Part shown: positions 8,945 through 15,958 of the stretch, piece by piece
How the letters are laid out: every line of letters starts with the position of its first letter
How positions within the stretch are numbered: position 1 is the stretch's first letter
Source of the DNA: Nitratidesulfovibrio sp. SRB-5
GTDB lineage: Bacteria; Desulfobacterota; Desulfovibrionia; Desulfovibrionales; Desulfovibrionaceae
Assembly (NCBI RefSeq): GCF_019931275.1
Contig: NZ_JAIOTY010000003.1
Span: 225,615 to 289,614 of the forward strand
DNA length: 64,000 nt
Direction of reading: 5' to 3'
Translations under genes and position numbers: made by a program
Notes under the pieces: model-generated
The model's database searches: none
Seen by the model: the letters and a program-made list of their open reading frames with translations, nothing else
What the model was told of the DNA's origin: nothing

Positions 8945-9694
8945 ATGTTCGACATCGCCCCCATTCTTGCCCCCGTAGCAGCCCTGGCCGTGCTGGTGCT
9001 GGTGGCCTCGCTGAAGGTGCTCAACGAATACGAGCGGGCCGTGCTCTTCCGTCTGGGGCGGCTCATACAGCCCAAGGGCCCCGGCCTGATCATCGTCATA
9101 CCGGTCATCGACCGCATGGTGCGGGTGGGCATGCGCGTGCTGACCATGGACGTGCCCAATCAGGACGTCATCACCCGCGACAACGTCTCCATCCAGGTCA
9201 ATGCCGTGGTCTACTTTCGCGTGGTGGACCCGGTGAAGGCCATCAACGAGGTGGAGGACTATCTGTACGCCACCTCGCAACTGGCCCAGACCACCCTGCG
9301 CAGCGTGTGCGGCGGCGTGGAACTGGACGATCTGCTGGCCCACCGCGACAAGGTCAATCAGGACATCAAGTCGCTGCTGGACACCCAGACCGAGGAGTGG
9401 GGCATTGCCGTGCAGTCTGTGGAACTGAAACACATCGACTTGCCGCAGGAAATGCAGCGCGCCATGGCCAAGCAGGCCGAGGCGGAACGCGAGCGCCGGG
9501 CGAAGGTCATCAGCGCCGAGGGTGAATTCCAGGCGGCGGACAAGCTGGCCCAGGCGGCGTCCATCATCGCCTCGCACCCGGAGGCCCTGCAATTGCGCTA
9601 CCTGCAAACCATCCGTGAGATGGCGTCGGAGAGCAAATCCACGGTGCTACCCATTCCGCTGGACCTGCTGCGCGGCCAGTTGCCCAAGGGATAG
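8945..9694 (+). CDS. Slipin / stomatin-like SPFH membrane protein
   Basis: 249 residues. One N-terminal membrane segment (about residues 5-22) is followed by an SPFH/Band 7 domain starting [15 protein letters not shown], with [15 protein letters not shown] strands and then a charged helix ([26 protein letters not shown]) typical of slipins. Family members form oligomeric rings at the inner membrane and affect membrane microdomains and proteolysis. Many slipins are paired with an NfeD-type protease partner gene, but none is present next to it here. The ATG at 8945 has GGAGG five bases upstream; the long upstream extension of the frame is rejected. Confidence 0.93.
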   Translation: MFDIAPILAPVAALAVLVLVASLKVLNEYERAVLFRLGRLIQPKGPGLIIVIPVIDRMVRVGMRVLTMDVPNQDVITRDNVSIQVNAVVYFRVVDPVKAINEVEDYLYATSQLAQTTLRSVCGGVELDDLLAHRDKVNQDIKSLLDTQTEEWGIAVQSVELKHIDLPQEMQRAMAKQAEAERERRAKVISAEGEFQAADKLAQAASIIASHPEALQLRYLQTIREMASESKSTVLPIPLDLLRGQLPKG

Positions 9695-9765
9695 GGCATC
9701 CGGTGCCGTGCCGGGCTGTGCGACAGTTCCGGCTTACAGCGGCACGGGACAAGCCCTTACGTGGC

Positions 9766-9872
9766 ATGACATGCGCATGACATGGCATGGCTGGCCATGA
9801 CTGGGCAGGGTCGGCAGATTGTAGCGCCCATGTCTGTCATGTCGGTCATGTCGGCCATGGCGTCCATGTGCC
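9766..9872. repeat. CATG-rich periodic array
   Basis: Eleven CATG tetranucleotides occur in about 107 bases. The right half (9830-9872) has a 9-base period with units such as CATGTCGGT, and the left half is a looser 6-to-7-base series of CATG-containing units. It lies in the gene-free 9695-10103 gap between the slipin and epimerase genes. No other feature is visible in that gap. Confidence 0.75.
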
Positions 9873-10103
9873 GTGAAGACCATCCCCGTCCATCACGAGT
9901 CTGGGCAGAACGTTTCAGACAAGGCAGGCGGTTCGGTGCGCGGATGAAGCAGCGTGCCGTGCCGCCTTTCCCTTGTGCCCGTCTTCCGCTACTCTCGCCC
10001 CGTTGTCACGCAGCCGCCCGGGGTGCTCCCTCGTGCAGGCGGCCACCCCGTACCGGGCAGGGCGCATCGCCCGCCCGTGCAACAGCCATCACAGGACGCC
10101 ATC

Positions 10104-11111
10104 ATGCATATTCTCGTCACCGGCGCTGCCGGGTTCATCGGCTACCATCTTTCGCGCCGCTTTCTGGAGGCCGGGCACACCGTGGTGGGCCTGGATTGCC
10201 TGAACGACTACTATGACGTGCAGCTGAAGAAGGACCGCCTGAAGCAGTTGGAGCCGTACCCCGGCTTCGCCTTTGCCCAACTGGACATGGCCGATGACGC
10301 GGGCATGGACGCCCTGTTCGCGGGGCAGAAGTTCACCCACGTGGTCAACCTGGCCGCCCAGGCCGGGGTGCGCTATTCGCTCAAGAATCCCCGTTCGTAC
10401 GTCCAGTCCAACCTGGTGGGCTTTGGCAACATTCTGGAAGGCTGCCGCCACAACGGCGTGCGGCACCTGGTGTATGCCTCGTCCAGTTCCGTCTACGGGC
10501 TGAACACGGCCATGCCCTTCAGCGCGCACCACAACGTGGACCACCCCATCAGCCTGTACGCCGCTTCCAAAAAGGCCAACGAGCTGATGGCCCACACCTA
10601 CAGCCACCTGTACCGGCTGCCCACCACGGGCTTGCGCTTCTTTACCGTGTACGGGCCGTGGGGCAGGCCGGACATGGCGCTGTACCTGTTCACCAGGGCC
10701 ATTCTGGAAGGCAAACCCATCAACGTGTTCAATGAAGGGCGCATGCGGCGCGACTTCACCTATATTGACGACATCGTGGAAGGGGTGGTGCGCGTGACCG
10801 AGCGCACCCCGCAACCCAACCCGGAATGGCGCGGCGATGCGCCGGACCCCTCCACCAGTCCGGCCCCGTACCGCATCTACAACATCGGCAACAACAATGC
10901 CGTCGAGCTTGGGCGGTTCATTGAGATTCTGGAAGACTGCCTTGGTCGCAAGGCCGTGCGCAACCTGATGCCCATGCAGCCGGGCGACGTGGAAGCCACC
11001 TACGCCGATGTGGACGATCTGATCCGCGATACCGGCTTCAAGCCGCACACGCCGCTGGAGCAGGGCATAGAGGCGTTCGTGCGCTGGTTCCGCGACTACT
11101 ACAGGATGTAG
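10104..11111 (+). CDS. NAD-dependent UDP-sugar epimerase, probable UDP-glucuronate 4-epimerase
   Basis: 335 residues of the extended short-chain dehydrogenase family. The Rossmann motif GAAGFIG is at the N-terminus (MHILVTGAAGFIGYHLS), followed by GLDCLNDYYDVQLKKDRL, a segment characteristic of UDP-glucuronate 4-epimerases (CapI-like). The catalytic tyrosine motif is SLYAASKKANE (YxxxK), and LRFFTVYGPWGRPDMALYLF is the usual substrate-binding block. It would act in the cytoplasm on nucleotide sugars for surface polysaccharide. The start is the ATG at 10104. It is followed by a terminator and a parS-like site, so it is probably the last gene of its unit. Confidence 0.9.
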   Translation: MHILVTGAAGFIGYHLSRRFLEAGHTVVGLDCLNDYYDVQLKKDRLKQLEPYPGFAFAQLDMADDAGMDALFAGQKFTHVVNLAAQAGVRYSLKNPRSYVQSNLVGFGNILEGCRHNGVRHLVYASSSSVYGLNTAMPFSAHHNVDHPISLYAASKKANELMAHTYSHLYRLPTTGLRFFTVYGPWGRPDMALYLFTRAILEGKPINVFNEGRMRRDFTYIDDIVEGVVRVTERTPQPNPEWRGDAPDPSTSPAPYRIYNIGNNNAVELGRFIEILEDCLGRKAVRNLMPMQPGDVEATYADVDDLIRDTGFKPHTPLEQGIEAFVRWFRDYYRM

Positions 11112-11206
11112 CTCCCCTTGCGCGTTACGGCCCGGTTTCCCACGGCTTGAGTGGTGAGCCTTTCTCGTTTCTTCATTGTTCAAGCCGCATTGCCATGCAT
11201 GCGTCC

Positions 11207-11240
11207 CGGGCGCCTTCCGTAAGGAGGGCGCCCGTTGTTT
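11207..11240 (+). terminator. Terminator after the epimerase gene
   Basis: A stem of CGGGCGCCTTCC with GGAGGGCGCCCG (one internal mismatch region) and a GTAA loop is followed by TTGTTT. It ends the epimerase transcript about 100 bases after its stop. The T-run overlaps the left edge of a parS-like palindrome. Confidence 0.7.
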
Positions 11241-11251
11241 CATGTGAAACT
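11236..11251. promoter_or_regulatory. parS: parS-like site 1
   Basis: TGTTTCATGTGAAACT, a near match to the chromosomal parS consensus TGTTTCACGTGAAACA recognised by ParB, with one change in the central CACGTG and one at the right end. It lies about 500 bases upstream of parA. Confidence 0.7.
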
Positions 11252-11605
11252 TCACATGTGGCCGGAATGGCTGTCTGTTGATTCCTGTTGATGCTTGTGA
11301 CCATCCGGTTCCGCAATGCCGTTTAGCTTCGGGGCTTGTCCTCTTGCCGCTGCGGTGTCGCCAGTGGAGCAGGGCGGCTTGCCGGGCAGTCCGCCGTGTT
11401 GCGGGTTACCCTGATCGGCCATGATGCCAGCAAGCCGAGAGCTTAGGTGTTTTGCCTTCACTCTTTGTGGCACGCGCAGCCATGCGGTCTTGTTGGGTGC
11501 CTGCCGCGATGACCGGAATTGTATCCTGCCGACATGAAAGGCCATGCTCTCTCTTCGGGGCTTGCGAGGGGGTGTCGCTCGTCCTTTGCTTTAACGTTTT
11601 GCGTG

Positions 11606-11638
11606 TTGACAGGGTGTCGTGCCTCAACTAGCTATAAC
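11606..11638 (+). promoter_or_regulatory. Predicted promoter for parA
   Basis: A perfect -35 TTGACA at 11606-11611 is followed by a TA-rich region (TAGCTATAAC, 11629-11638) that could supply a -10 hexamer; TAGCTA has 17-base spacing. It predicts a leader of more than 100 bases before parA. Confidence 0.5.
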
Positions 11639-11655
11639 CCTGTGCTTGGCGAGCC

Positions 11656-11681
11656 CGGCGGCGCTTTCAGCCGCCGTTTTA
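11656..11681 (+). terminator. Terminator-like hairpin in the parA leader
   Basis: CGGCGGC, a seven-base loop, GCCGCCG and then TTTTA. It lies between the predicted promoter and the parA start, immediately before the second parS-like site, so it could attenuate parA transcription. Confidence 0.5.
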
Positions 11682-11699
11682 CCCACTCCGGCGCACGCA

Positions 11700-11715
11700 C
11701 GTTTCATGTGAAACA
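11700..11715. promoter_or_regulatory. parS: parS-like site 2, in the parA leader
   Basis: CGTTTCATGTGAAACA, two mismatches to the parS consensus, 36 bases before the parA start codon. Its position would let ParB binding influence parA expression. Confidence 0.7.
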
Positions 11716-11751
11716 TGAATTTTGCCTCTTACCCCAACAGGATAGGCAGCC

Positions 11752-12540
11752 GTGGCACGAATCATCGCAGTCGCCAACCAGAAGGGCGGCGTGGGCAAGA
11801 CCACCTCTTCCCTCAACCTCGCCGCTTCTCTCGCCATCATGGAAAAAAAGGTGCTGCTGGTCGACTGCGACCCGCAGGCCAACTCCACCAGCGGTCTCGG
11901 CATCGACCAGGAGGAGGTGCGCCACAACCTCTACTCGGTGTTCTTTCAGCCCGATGAGGTGGTAGAGGCCATCTACCCCACCCAGACGCCGTACCTGTCC
12001 ATTCTGCCTTCCACAACCGACCTGGTGGCGCTGGAACTGGAGCTGGTCGACAAGATGGCGCGGGAATATTACCTGGCCGACCTGCTGAAGCCGCTGGACA
12101 GCCGGTTCGACTACATCATCCTCGACTGCCCGCCGTCGCTGGGGCTGATAACCCTGAACGCCCTGTGCGCCGCACGCGAACTGCTGATCCCCCTTCAGTG
12201 CGAGTTTTTCGCGCTGGAAGGCATCGTCAAGCTGCTGCAAACGTACGAGCAGGTGAAGAAGCGGCTGAACCCCGGCCTGTCCTTGCTGGGGGTGGTGCTG
12301 ACCATGTACGACGTGCGCAACAAGCTGTCGCGACAGGTGAAGAACGAGGTGCGCAAGTGCTTCCCGGACCACCTGTTCGAAACGGTCATTCCGCGCAATG
12401 TGCGACTTTCGGAGGCGCCAAGCCACGGCAAGTCCATCATCCACTACGACATCAAGTCCAAGGGTGCGGAATCGTACCTGGCGCTGGCCAAGGAAGTGGT
12501 GCTGCGCAGGCCGCAGCGGCGCGAAGGGCAGGGCGGATAG
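11752..12540 (+). CDS. parA: Chromosome partition ATPase ParA (Soj)
   Basis: 262 residues. The deviant Walker A box KGGVGKTT is at 11-18, followed by LLVDCDPQANSTSGLG and IILDCPPSLGLITLNAL, all hallmarks of chromosomal ParA/Soj. Members dimerise with ATP, coat the nucleoid and interact with ParB-parS complexes to separate origins. The start is a GTG with an AGGATAGG ribosome region. There is no N-terminal HTH extension, as in the small chromosomal type. ParB is 545 bases further on, beyond an opposite-strand gene, whereas parA and parB are usually adjacent. A strong bidirectional terminator follows. Confidence 0.96.
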   Translation: MARIIAVANQKGGVGKTTSSLNLAASLAIMEKKVLLVDCDPQANSTSGLGIDQEEVRHNLYSVFFQPDEVVEAIYPTQTPYLSILPSTTDLVALELELVDKMAREYYLADLLKPLDSRFDYIILDCPPSLGLITLNALCAARELLIPLQCEFFALEGIVKLLQTYEQVKKRLNPGLSLLGVVLTMYDVRNKLSRQVKNEVRKCFPDHLFETVIPRNVRLSEAPSHGKSIIHYDIKSKGAESYLALAKEVVLRRPQRREGQGG

Positions 12541-12550
12541 GTTTGAAAGG

Positions 12551-12580
12551 CGGTTCGCCGCGCTGGTGCGCGGCGAACCG
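12551..12580. terminator. Bidirectional terminator between parA and a convergent gene
   Basis: A perfect 12-bp stem (12551-12562 with 12569-12580) and a CTGGTG loop, lying between the parA stop and the convergent stop at 12584. Confidence 0.75.
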
Positions 12581-12583
12581 TGT

Positions 12584-12994
12584 CTATTTGGGGCTGGCGG
12601 GCGTGAATTCGAAGCAGATGTGGTCCTTGAAGTGCTTCTTGCGCACCGAGGCGCCACACTTCACGCAGTCGAAGACCAGCATCCCGCTCAGGGTTGCATT
12701 GCGCAGCCGGAACGGGTGAAAGGGGTCTTTCTCCCAGTCTTCGGTGGCGGCGCCGCAGCAATCGCAGTGCACGTCCGCGCACAGAGGATACTTGAAGTCC
12801 CAGTAGTCCTTGAACGTCTGCCAGTCGTCCATGGGCTCCGGCCTGGCGGTGGGGTACATTCTTTCGAGGGCCTGCTCCAGCAGGGGCGCCACCTTGCCCT
12901 GCACGGCGGCCCATACCTGCGGGCTCAGCAATACGCCGTAGAGTTCGCCATGGCGGTCGTGCAGGTGCACCACATGCGCTTCACGTTCGGTCAT
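12584..12994 (-). CDS. Unknown protein with paired cysteines, between parA and parB
   Basis: 136 residues on the strand opposite parA and parB. The start is the ATG at 12992-12994 (MTEREAHVVHLHDRHGELYG). The N-terminal half includes a helical segment (VWAAVQGKVAPLLEQALERM). The C-terminal half has CDCCG and CVKCG about 35 residues apart, a likely zinc-ribbon pair, with conserved-looking aromatic stretches (WQTFKDYWDFKYPLC, DPFHPFRL). No signal peptide or membrane segment. I cannot name it. Its place inside the partition locus is unusual and I recall a gene in the same place in related Desulfovibrio. A role in segregation is possible but unproven. Confidence 0.85.
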   Translation of the reverse strand: MTEREAHVVHLHDRHGELYGVLLSPQVWAAVQGKVAPLLEQALERMYPTARPEPMDDWQTFKDYWDFKYPLCADVHCDCCGAATEDWEKDPFHPFRLRNATLSGMLVFDCVKCGASVRKKHFKDHICFEFTPASPK

Positions 12995-13085
12995 CCGGTT
13001 GCCACTCCGTAAGGGTGTTTGTTCGTCAGTCCACAGATTTAGGTAAAGATTCAGGTCAATGCGGCCCAAAGTCAAGGAGAACACG

Positions 13086-14018
13086 ATGGCAGGACCTTCG
13101 CGCGGATTAGGCAGGGGACTCGATGCCCTGTTCAAGGGCTATCAGGAACAGCCCAAGCCCTCGGACATCCGCACGCTGCCCTTGCGCGCGCTGCGCCCCA
13201 ACCCCGGCCAGCCCCGCAAGCTGTTCACGGAAGCGGCGCTGGAAGAACTGGCCGCCTCCATCCGCAGCCAGGGCGTATTGCAGCCTTTGCTGGTGCGGCC
13301 CATTCCGGGCACGGAAGGGCAGGCCGAAGGCGCGTCGCAGGCCTACGAAATCGTGGCGGGCGAGCGTCGCTGGCGGGCCAGCCAGATGGCCGGGCTGCGC
13401 GAAGTGCCCGTGCTCATCCGAGAACTGACCGATCAGGAAACACTGGCCGTCGCGCTTATCGAAAACCTGCAGCGCGAAGACCTGAACCCCATGGAAGAAG
13501 CGCTGGCCATGCAGGAACTGCGCGAGCAGTTCGGCCTGAGCCAGGAAGATCTGGCCCAGAAGCTGGGCAAGAGCCGCCCCGCAGTGGCCAACACCCTGCG
13601 CCTGCTGCATCTGCCGGAAGCCGCCCGTGAAGACCTGCGCGAAGCGCGGTTGTCCGCCGGGCACGCCCGCGCCCTGCTTACCGTCACCGATCCGGAGCCG
13701 CAAGACACCTTGCGCCGGCGCATCCTGTCCGACAGGCTTTCCGTGCGCGAGGCGGAAGCCGCTGCCGCCCACTGGCGGGACCGGGGTGCCTTGCCAGAGC
13801 CGCTGGCCGTTCCGCCCAAAAGGGAAGAGGCCCGCCCCGTGCGCCCGCCGCACCGGGTTGCGCCGTCCATGCGCAGCCTGCAAGGCCGCCTGCACGAGGC
13901 GCTGAGCCTGCGCGTATCGGTGAGCGGCACGGAAGAGAAGGGCAAGATCACCCTCAATTTCGAATCGCCGGAGCAGCTTGCGCAGCTTCTGTCACGGCTT
14001 GGGCTGGAGCAGCGTTAA
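13086..14018 (+). CDS. parB: Chromosome partition protein ParB (Spo0J)
   Basis: 310 residues. The N-terminus GLGRGLDALF is the usual ParA-interacting start. The CTPase/ParB domain holds LRPNPGQPRKLF, IRSQGVLQPLLVRP and the box GERRWRAS; then come LIENLQREDLNPMEEA and a helix-turn-helix (LSQEDLAQKLGKSRPAVANTLRLL) that reads parS. The C-terminal dimerisation region ends LNFESPEQLAQLLSRLGL. The start ATG at 13086 has AAGGAG upstream. Three parS-like palindromes lie within 2 kb on either side. Confidence 0.96.
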   Translation: MAGPSRGLGRGLDALFKGYQEQPKPSDIRTLPLRALRPNPGQPRKLFTEAALEELAASIRSQGVLQPLLVRPIPGTEGQAEGASQAYEIVAGERRWRASQMAGLREVPVLIRELTDQETLAVALIENLQREDLNPMEEALAMQELREQFGLSQEDLAQKLGKSRPAVANTLRLLHLPEAAREDLREARLSAGHARALLTVTDPEPQDTLRRRILSDRLSVREAEAAAAHWRDRGALPEPLAVPPKREEARPVRPPHRVAPSMRSLQGRLHEALSLRVSVSGTEEKGKITLNFESPEQLAQLLSRLGLEQR

Positions 14019-14079
14019 GGCTGGTTCCTTGTTTTATGCCTGCCCACAGGTTTCGTATTACACTTTGCAGGATGAATTG

Positions 14080-15105
14080 ATGGTCAACTACAGCATCGAT
14101 GGCGCCGCACTGAGCGCGCTGGTGGCCCGTCTGGCGGGCGCCCGCGTGTGCGTGGTGGGCGACGTGATGATCGACGAATACCTGGTGGGCGATGCACAGC
14201 GCATTTCTCCCGAAGCGCCCGTGCCCGTCATCAGCGTGTCCGAGGACCGCCACCTGGTGGGCGGCGCGGGCAACGTGGCCAAGAACATCCGCACCCTGGG
14301 GGGTGTTCCGCGCCTTGTCAGCGTGTGCGGCAACGGTCCGCGTTCCGCGCTGCTGCGCCGCGTGCTGCGGGACGAGGGCGTGGACGCCGCGTTCGTGGAA
14401 ATTCCGGGACGGCCCACCACCCTCAAGACCCGCGTCATTGCCCGGCAGCAGCAGATGCTGCGCATAGACCGCGAGGAAACCAGCCCCATCGGCGGCCAGC
14501 ACCTGGCCGATCTGCTGCGGCTTGTGGATGCGGCCAGCGCCGACTGCAACGTGGTCATCGTGTCCGACTACGGCAAGGGCGTGGTGACCGGCGAGTTCAT
14601 GGACGGGCTGGAAATGCTGTGGGCGCAGCGCGGCACGCGCCCCGCCGTGCTGGTGGACCCCAAGACGCCCAATTTCCATCTGTACCGCAACGTGTTCATG
14701 CCCACGCCCAATGCCAAGGAAACCAGCGAAGGCGCGCACCTGCCCACGGGCACCCGCGACGAAATCCTGGCTGCCGGGCGGGCCATCTTCGACAAGCTGC
14801 ACTGCCAGCACCTGCTGACCACCCTTGGTCCCAAAGGCATGGCCCTGTTCGAGGCCGCAGACAAGGTGTGGCACATCCCCACCACCGCGCGCAGCGTGTT
14901 CGACGTTACCGGCGCCGGGGATACGGTCATCGCCACCGTTGCCCTGGCCCTTGCAGCCGGGGTGGATTTGCTGGAAAGCTGCGTGCTGGCCAACTACGCT
15001 GCGGGCATCGTGGTGGGGCAGGTTGGGGCGGCATCCGTGCTGCCGGATGAACTGCGCGAGGCCATCGCCACCCTGCCGGTGCCGCACGTGGACCGGTGGG
15101 CCTGA
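14080..15105 (+). CDS. rfaE1: D-glycero-beta-D-manno-heptose-7-phosphate kinase
   Basis: 341 residues, PfkB/ribokinase family, matching the kinase half of HldE (RfaE domain I), which phosphorylates heptose-7-phosphate in ADP-heptose synthesis for lipopolysaccharide core. Visible motifs: VVGDVMIDEYLVGDAQRISPEAPVPV at the N-terminus, GGAGNVAKNI, VVIVSDYGKGVV, PNAKET, and the anion-hole/catalytic motif DVTGAGDTVIA near the end. The nucleotidyltransferase half is absent, so a separate rfaE2/hldC gene is expected elsewhere. The ATG at 14080 has AGGA upstream. A strong terminator follows. Confidence 0.93.
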   Translation: MVNYSIDGAALSALVARLAGARVCVVGDVMIDEYLVGDAQRISPEAPVPVISVSEDRHLVGGAGNVAKNIRTLGGVPRLVSVCGNGPRSALLRRVLRDEGVDAAFVEIPGRPTTLKTRVIARQQQMLRIDREETSPIGGQHLADLLRLVDAASADCNVVIVSDYGKGVVTGEFMDGLEMLWAQRGTRPAVLVDPKTPNFHLYRNVFMPTPNAKETSEGAHLPTGTRDEILAAGRAIFDKLHCQHLLTTLGPKGMALFEAADKVWHIPTTARSVFDVTGAGDTVIATVALALAAGVDLLESCVLANYAAGIVVGQVGAASVLPDELREAIATLPVPHVDRWA

Positions 15106-15129
15106 ACATCGCCCTTGATCCGTTGTTTT

Positions 15130-15162
15130 GCAGGGCTCCCGAATGGGAGCCCTGCTTGTTTT
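15130..15162 (+). terminator. Intrinsic terminator after rfaE1
   Basis: A perfect 11-bp stem (GCAGGGCTCCC with GGGAGCCCTGC) and GAAT loop are followed by TTGTTTT, 24 bases after the rfaE1 stop. Confidence 0.9.
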
Positions 15163-15175
15163 GGTGACGATGTGC

Positions 15176-15191
15176 GATTTCACGTGAAACA
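15176..15191. promoter_or_regulatory. parS: parS-like site 3
   Basis: GATTTCACGTGAAACA, with the exact central CACGTG of the parS consensus and two mismatches at the left edge. It lies just downstream of the rfaE1 terminator in gene-free DNA. Confidence 0.7.
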
Positions 15192-15199
15192 TGAAGTGT

Positions 15200-15237
15200 A
15201 AACGCAGATGGAAACGTAATACGTTTTGTTGGCGTTT
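15200..15237. repeat. Nested palindrome beside parS-like site 3
   Basis: AAACGTA-A-TACGTTT (15212-15226) is enclosed by an outer AAACGC/GCGTTT pair (15200-15205 and 15232-15237). It is AT-rich compared with its surroundings. No gene is nearby in 15106-15447 apart from the ribosome site of the next gene. Confidence 0.6.
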
Positions 15238-15447
15238 CTGAGCCGCCTTTAAGTGGGGTGGCGCGCCAGAACGCGGGGAGGGCGCGAGCCGCACGGGGCA
15301 GGCACAGGGCATTGCCGAACGCGGGGTGGGGGCGTATGCGCAGAAAAAACCGTGCAGAGCCGGTGCCCCGCGCAGGATGTTTTTTTGTCTTTCACTGTGG
15401 CGGGCGCAGCGCGCCCACGCAGGCCCACCCGCCATGCCGGAGGTTTC

Positions 15448-15852
15448 ATGAACGCCATAACGCTCATTGCCGAGCGGCGCATAGCAGAGGCGCAGGAAGA
15501 GGGCGCATTCGACAACCTGCCGGGTGCCGGACGCCCGCTGGACCTGGAGGACGACTCCATGGTGCCCGAAGACCTGCGCATGGCCTGCAAGGTGCTCCGC
15601 AACGCGGGCTACCTGCCGCCCCAGCTGGAAACAGCACGCGAGATACAGACGGTGATGGACTTGCTGGAAAATTGTTCGGACGAGCGCGAGAAGTATCGCC
15701 AGATGCAGAAGCTGAACCTGCTGCTGCGCAAGGTGGGCGCCAGCCGGAACCGTCCGCTGAACTTCGAGGAGTACGAAGCGTATTACCGAAGCATGGTCAG
15801 CCGGATGCGTGTGGCGGGGCAATCTGCTGACGGCAAGGACGACAAGGCGTAA
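15448..15852 (+). CDS. DUF1992 protein (DnaJC28-like conserved domain)
   Basis: 134 residues. The opening MNAITLIAERRIAEAQEEGAF DNLPGAGRPLDLEDD is the diagnostic start of the DUF1992 domain, also found in eukaryotic DNAJC28; function is unknown in bacteria. The rest is helical with MACKVLRNAGYLPPQ and a basic middle. No signal peptide or membrane segment. CGGAGG lies eight bases before the ATG. Monocistronic, bounded downstream by a bidirectional terminator shared with rsmB. Confidence 0.9.
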   Translation: MNAITLIAERRIAEAQEEGAFDNLPGAGRPLDLEDDSMVPEDLRMACKVLRNAGYLPPQLETAREIQTVMDLLENCSDEREKYRQMQKLNLLLRKVGASRNRPLNFEEYEAYYRSMVSRMRVAGQSADGKDDKA

Positions 15853-15890
15853 CCGGCGACAGGCGAAAAGTCGCCGCCAGGCGAGCGCGC

Positions 15891-15937
15891 ACGCAAAGGG
15901 GCGCCCGAAGCTGTATGCTCCGGGCGCCCCTTTGCGT
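15891..15937. terminator. Bidirectional terminator between convergent genes
   Basis: A 17-bp perfect GC-rich stem (15891-15907 with 15921-15937) and a 13-base loop, lying between the stops of the DUF1992 gene and rsmB. The outer arms AC GCAAAGG / CCTTTGC GT give the short T-containing exit on both strands. Confidence 0.75.
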
Positions 15938-15958
15938 CGCGATGGGAGGCGAGCGCGG

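Noticed and set aside
8485..9525. Plus-strand frame of about 346 codons across the slipin gene
   Set aside because: Overlaps slipin in another frame and crosses the 12-base repeats, giving Arg/Gly/His-rich sequence only.
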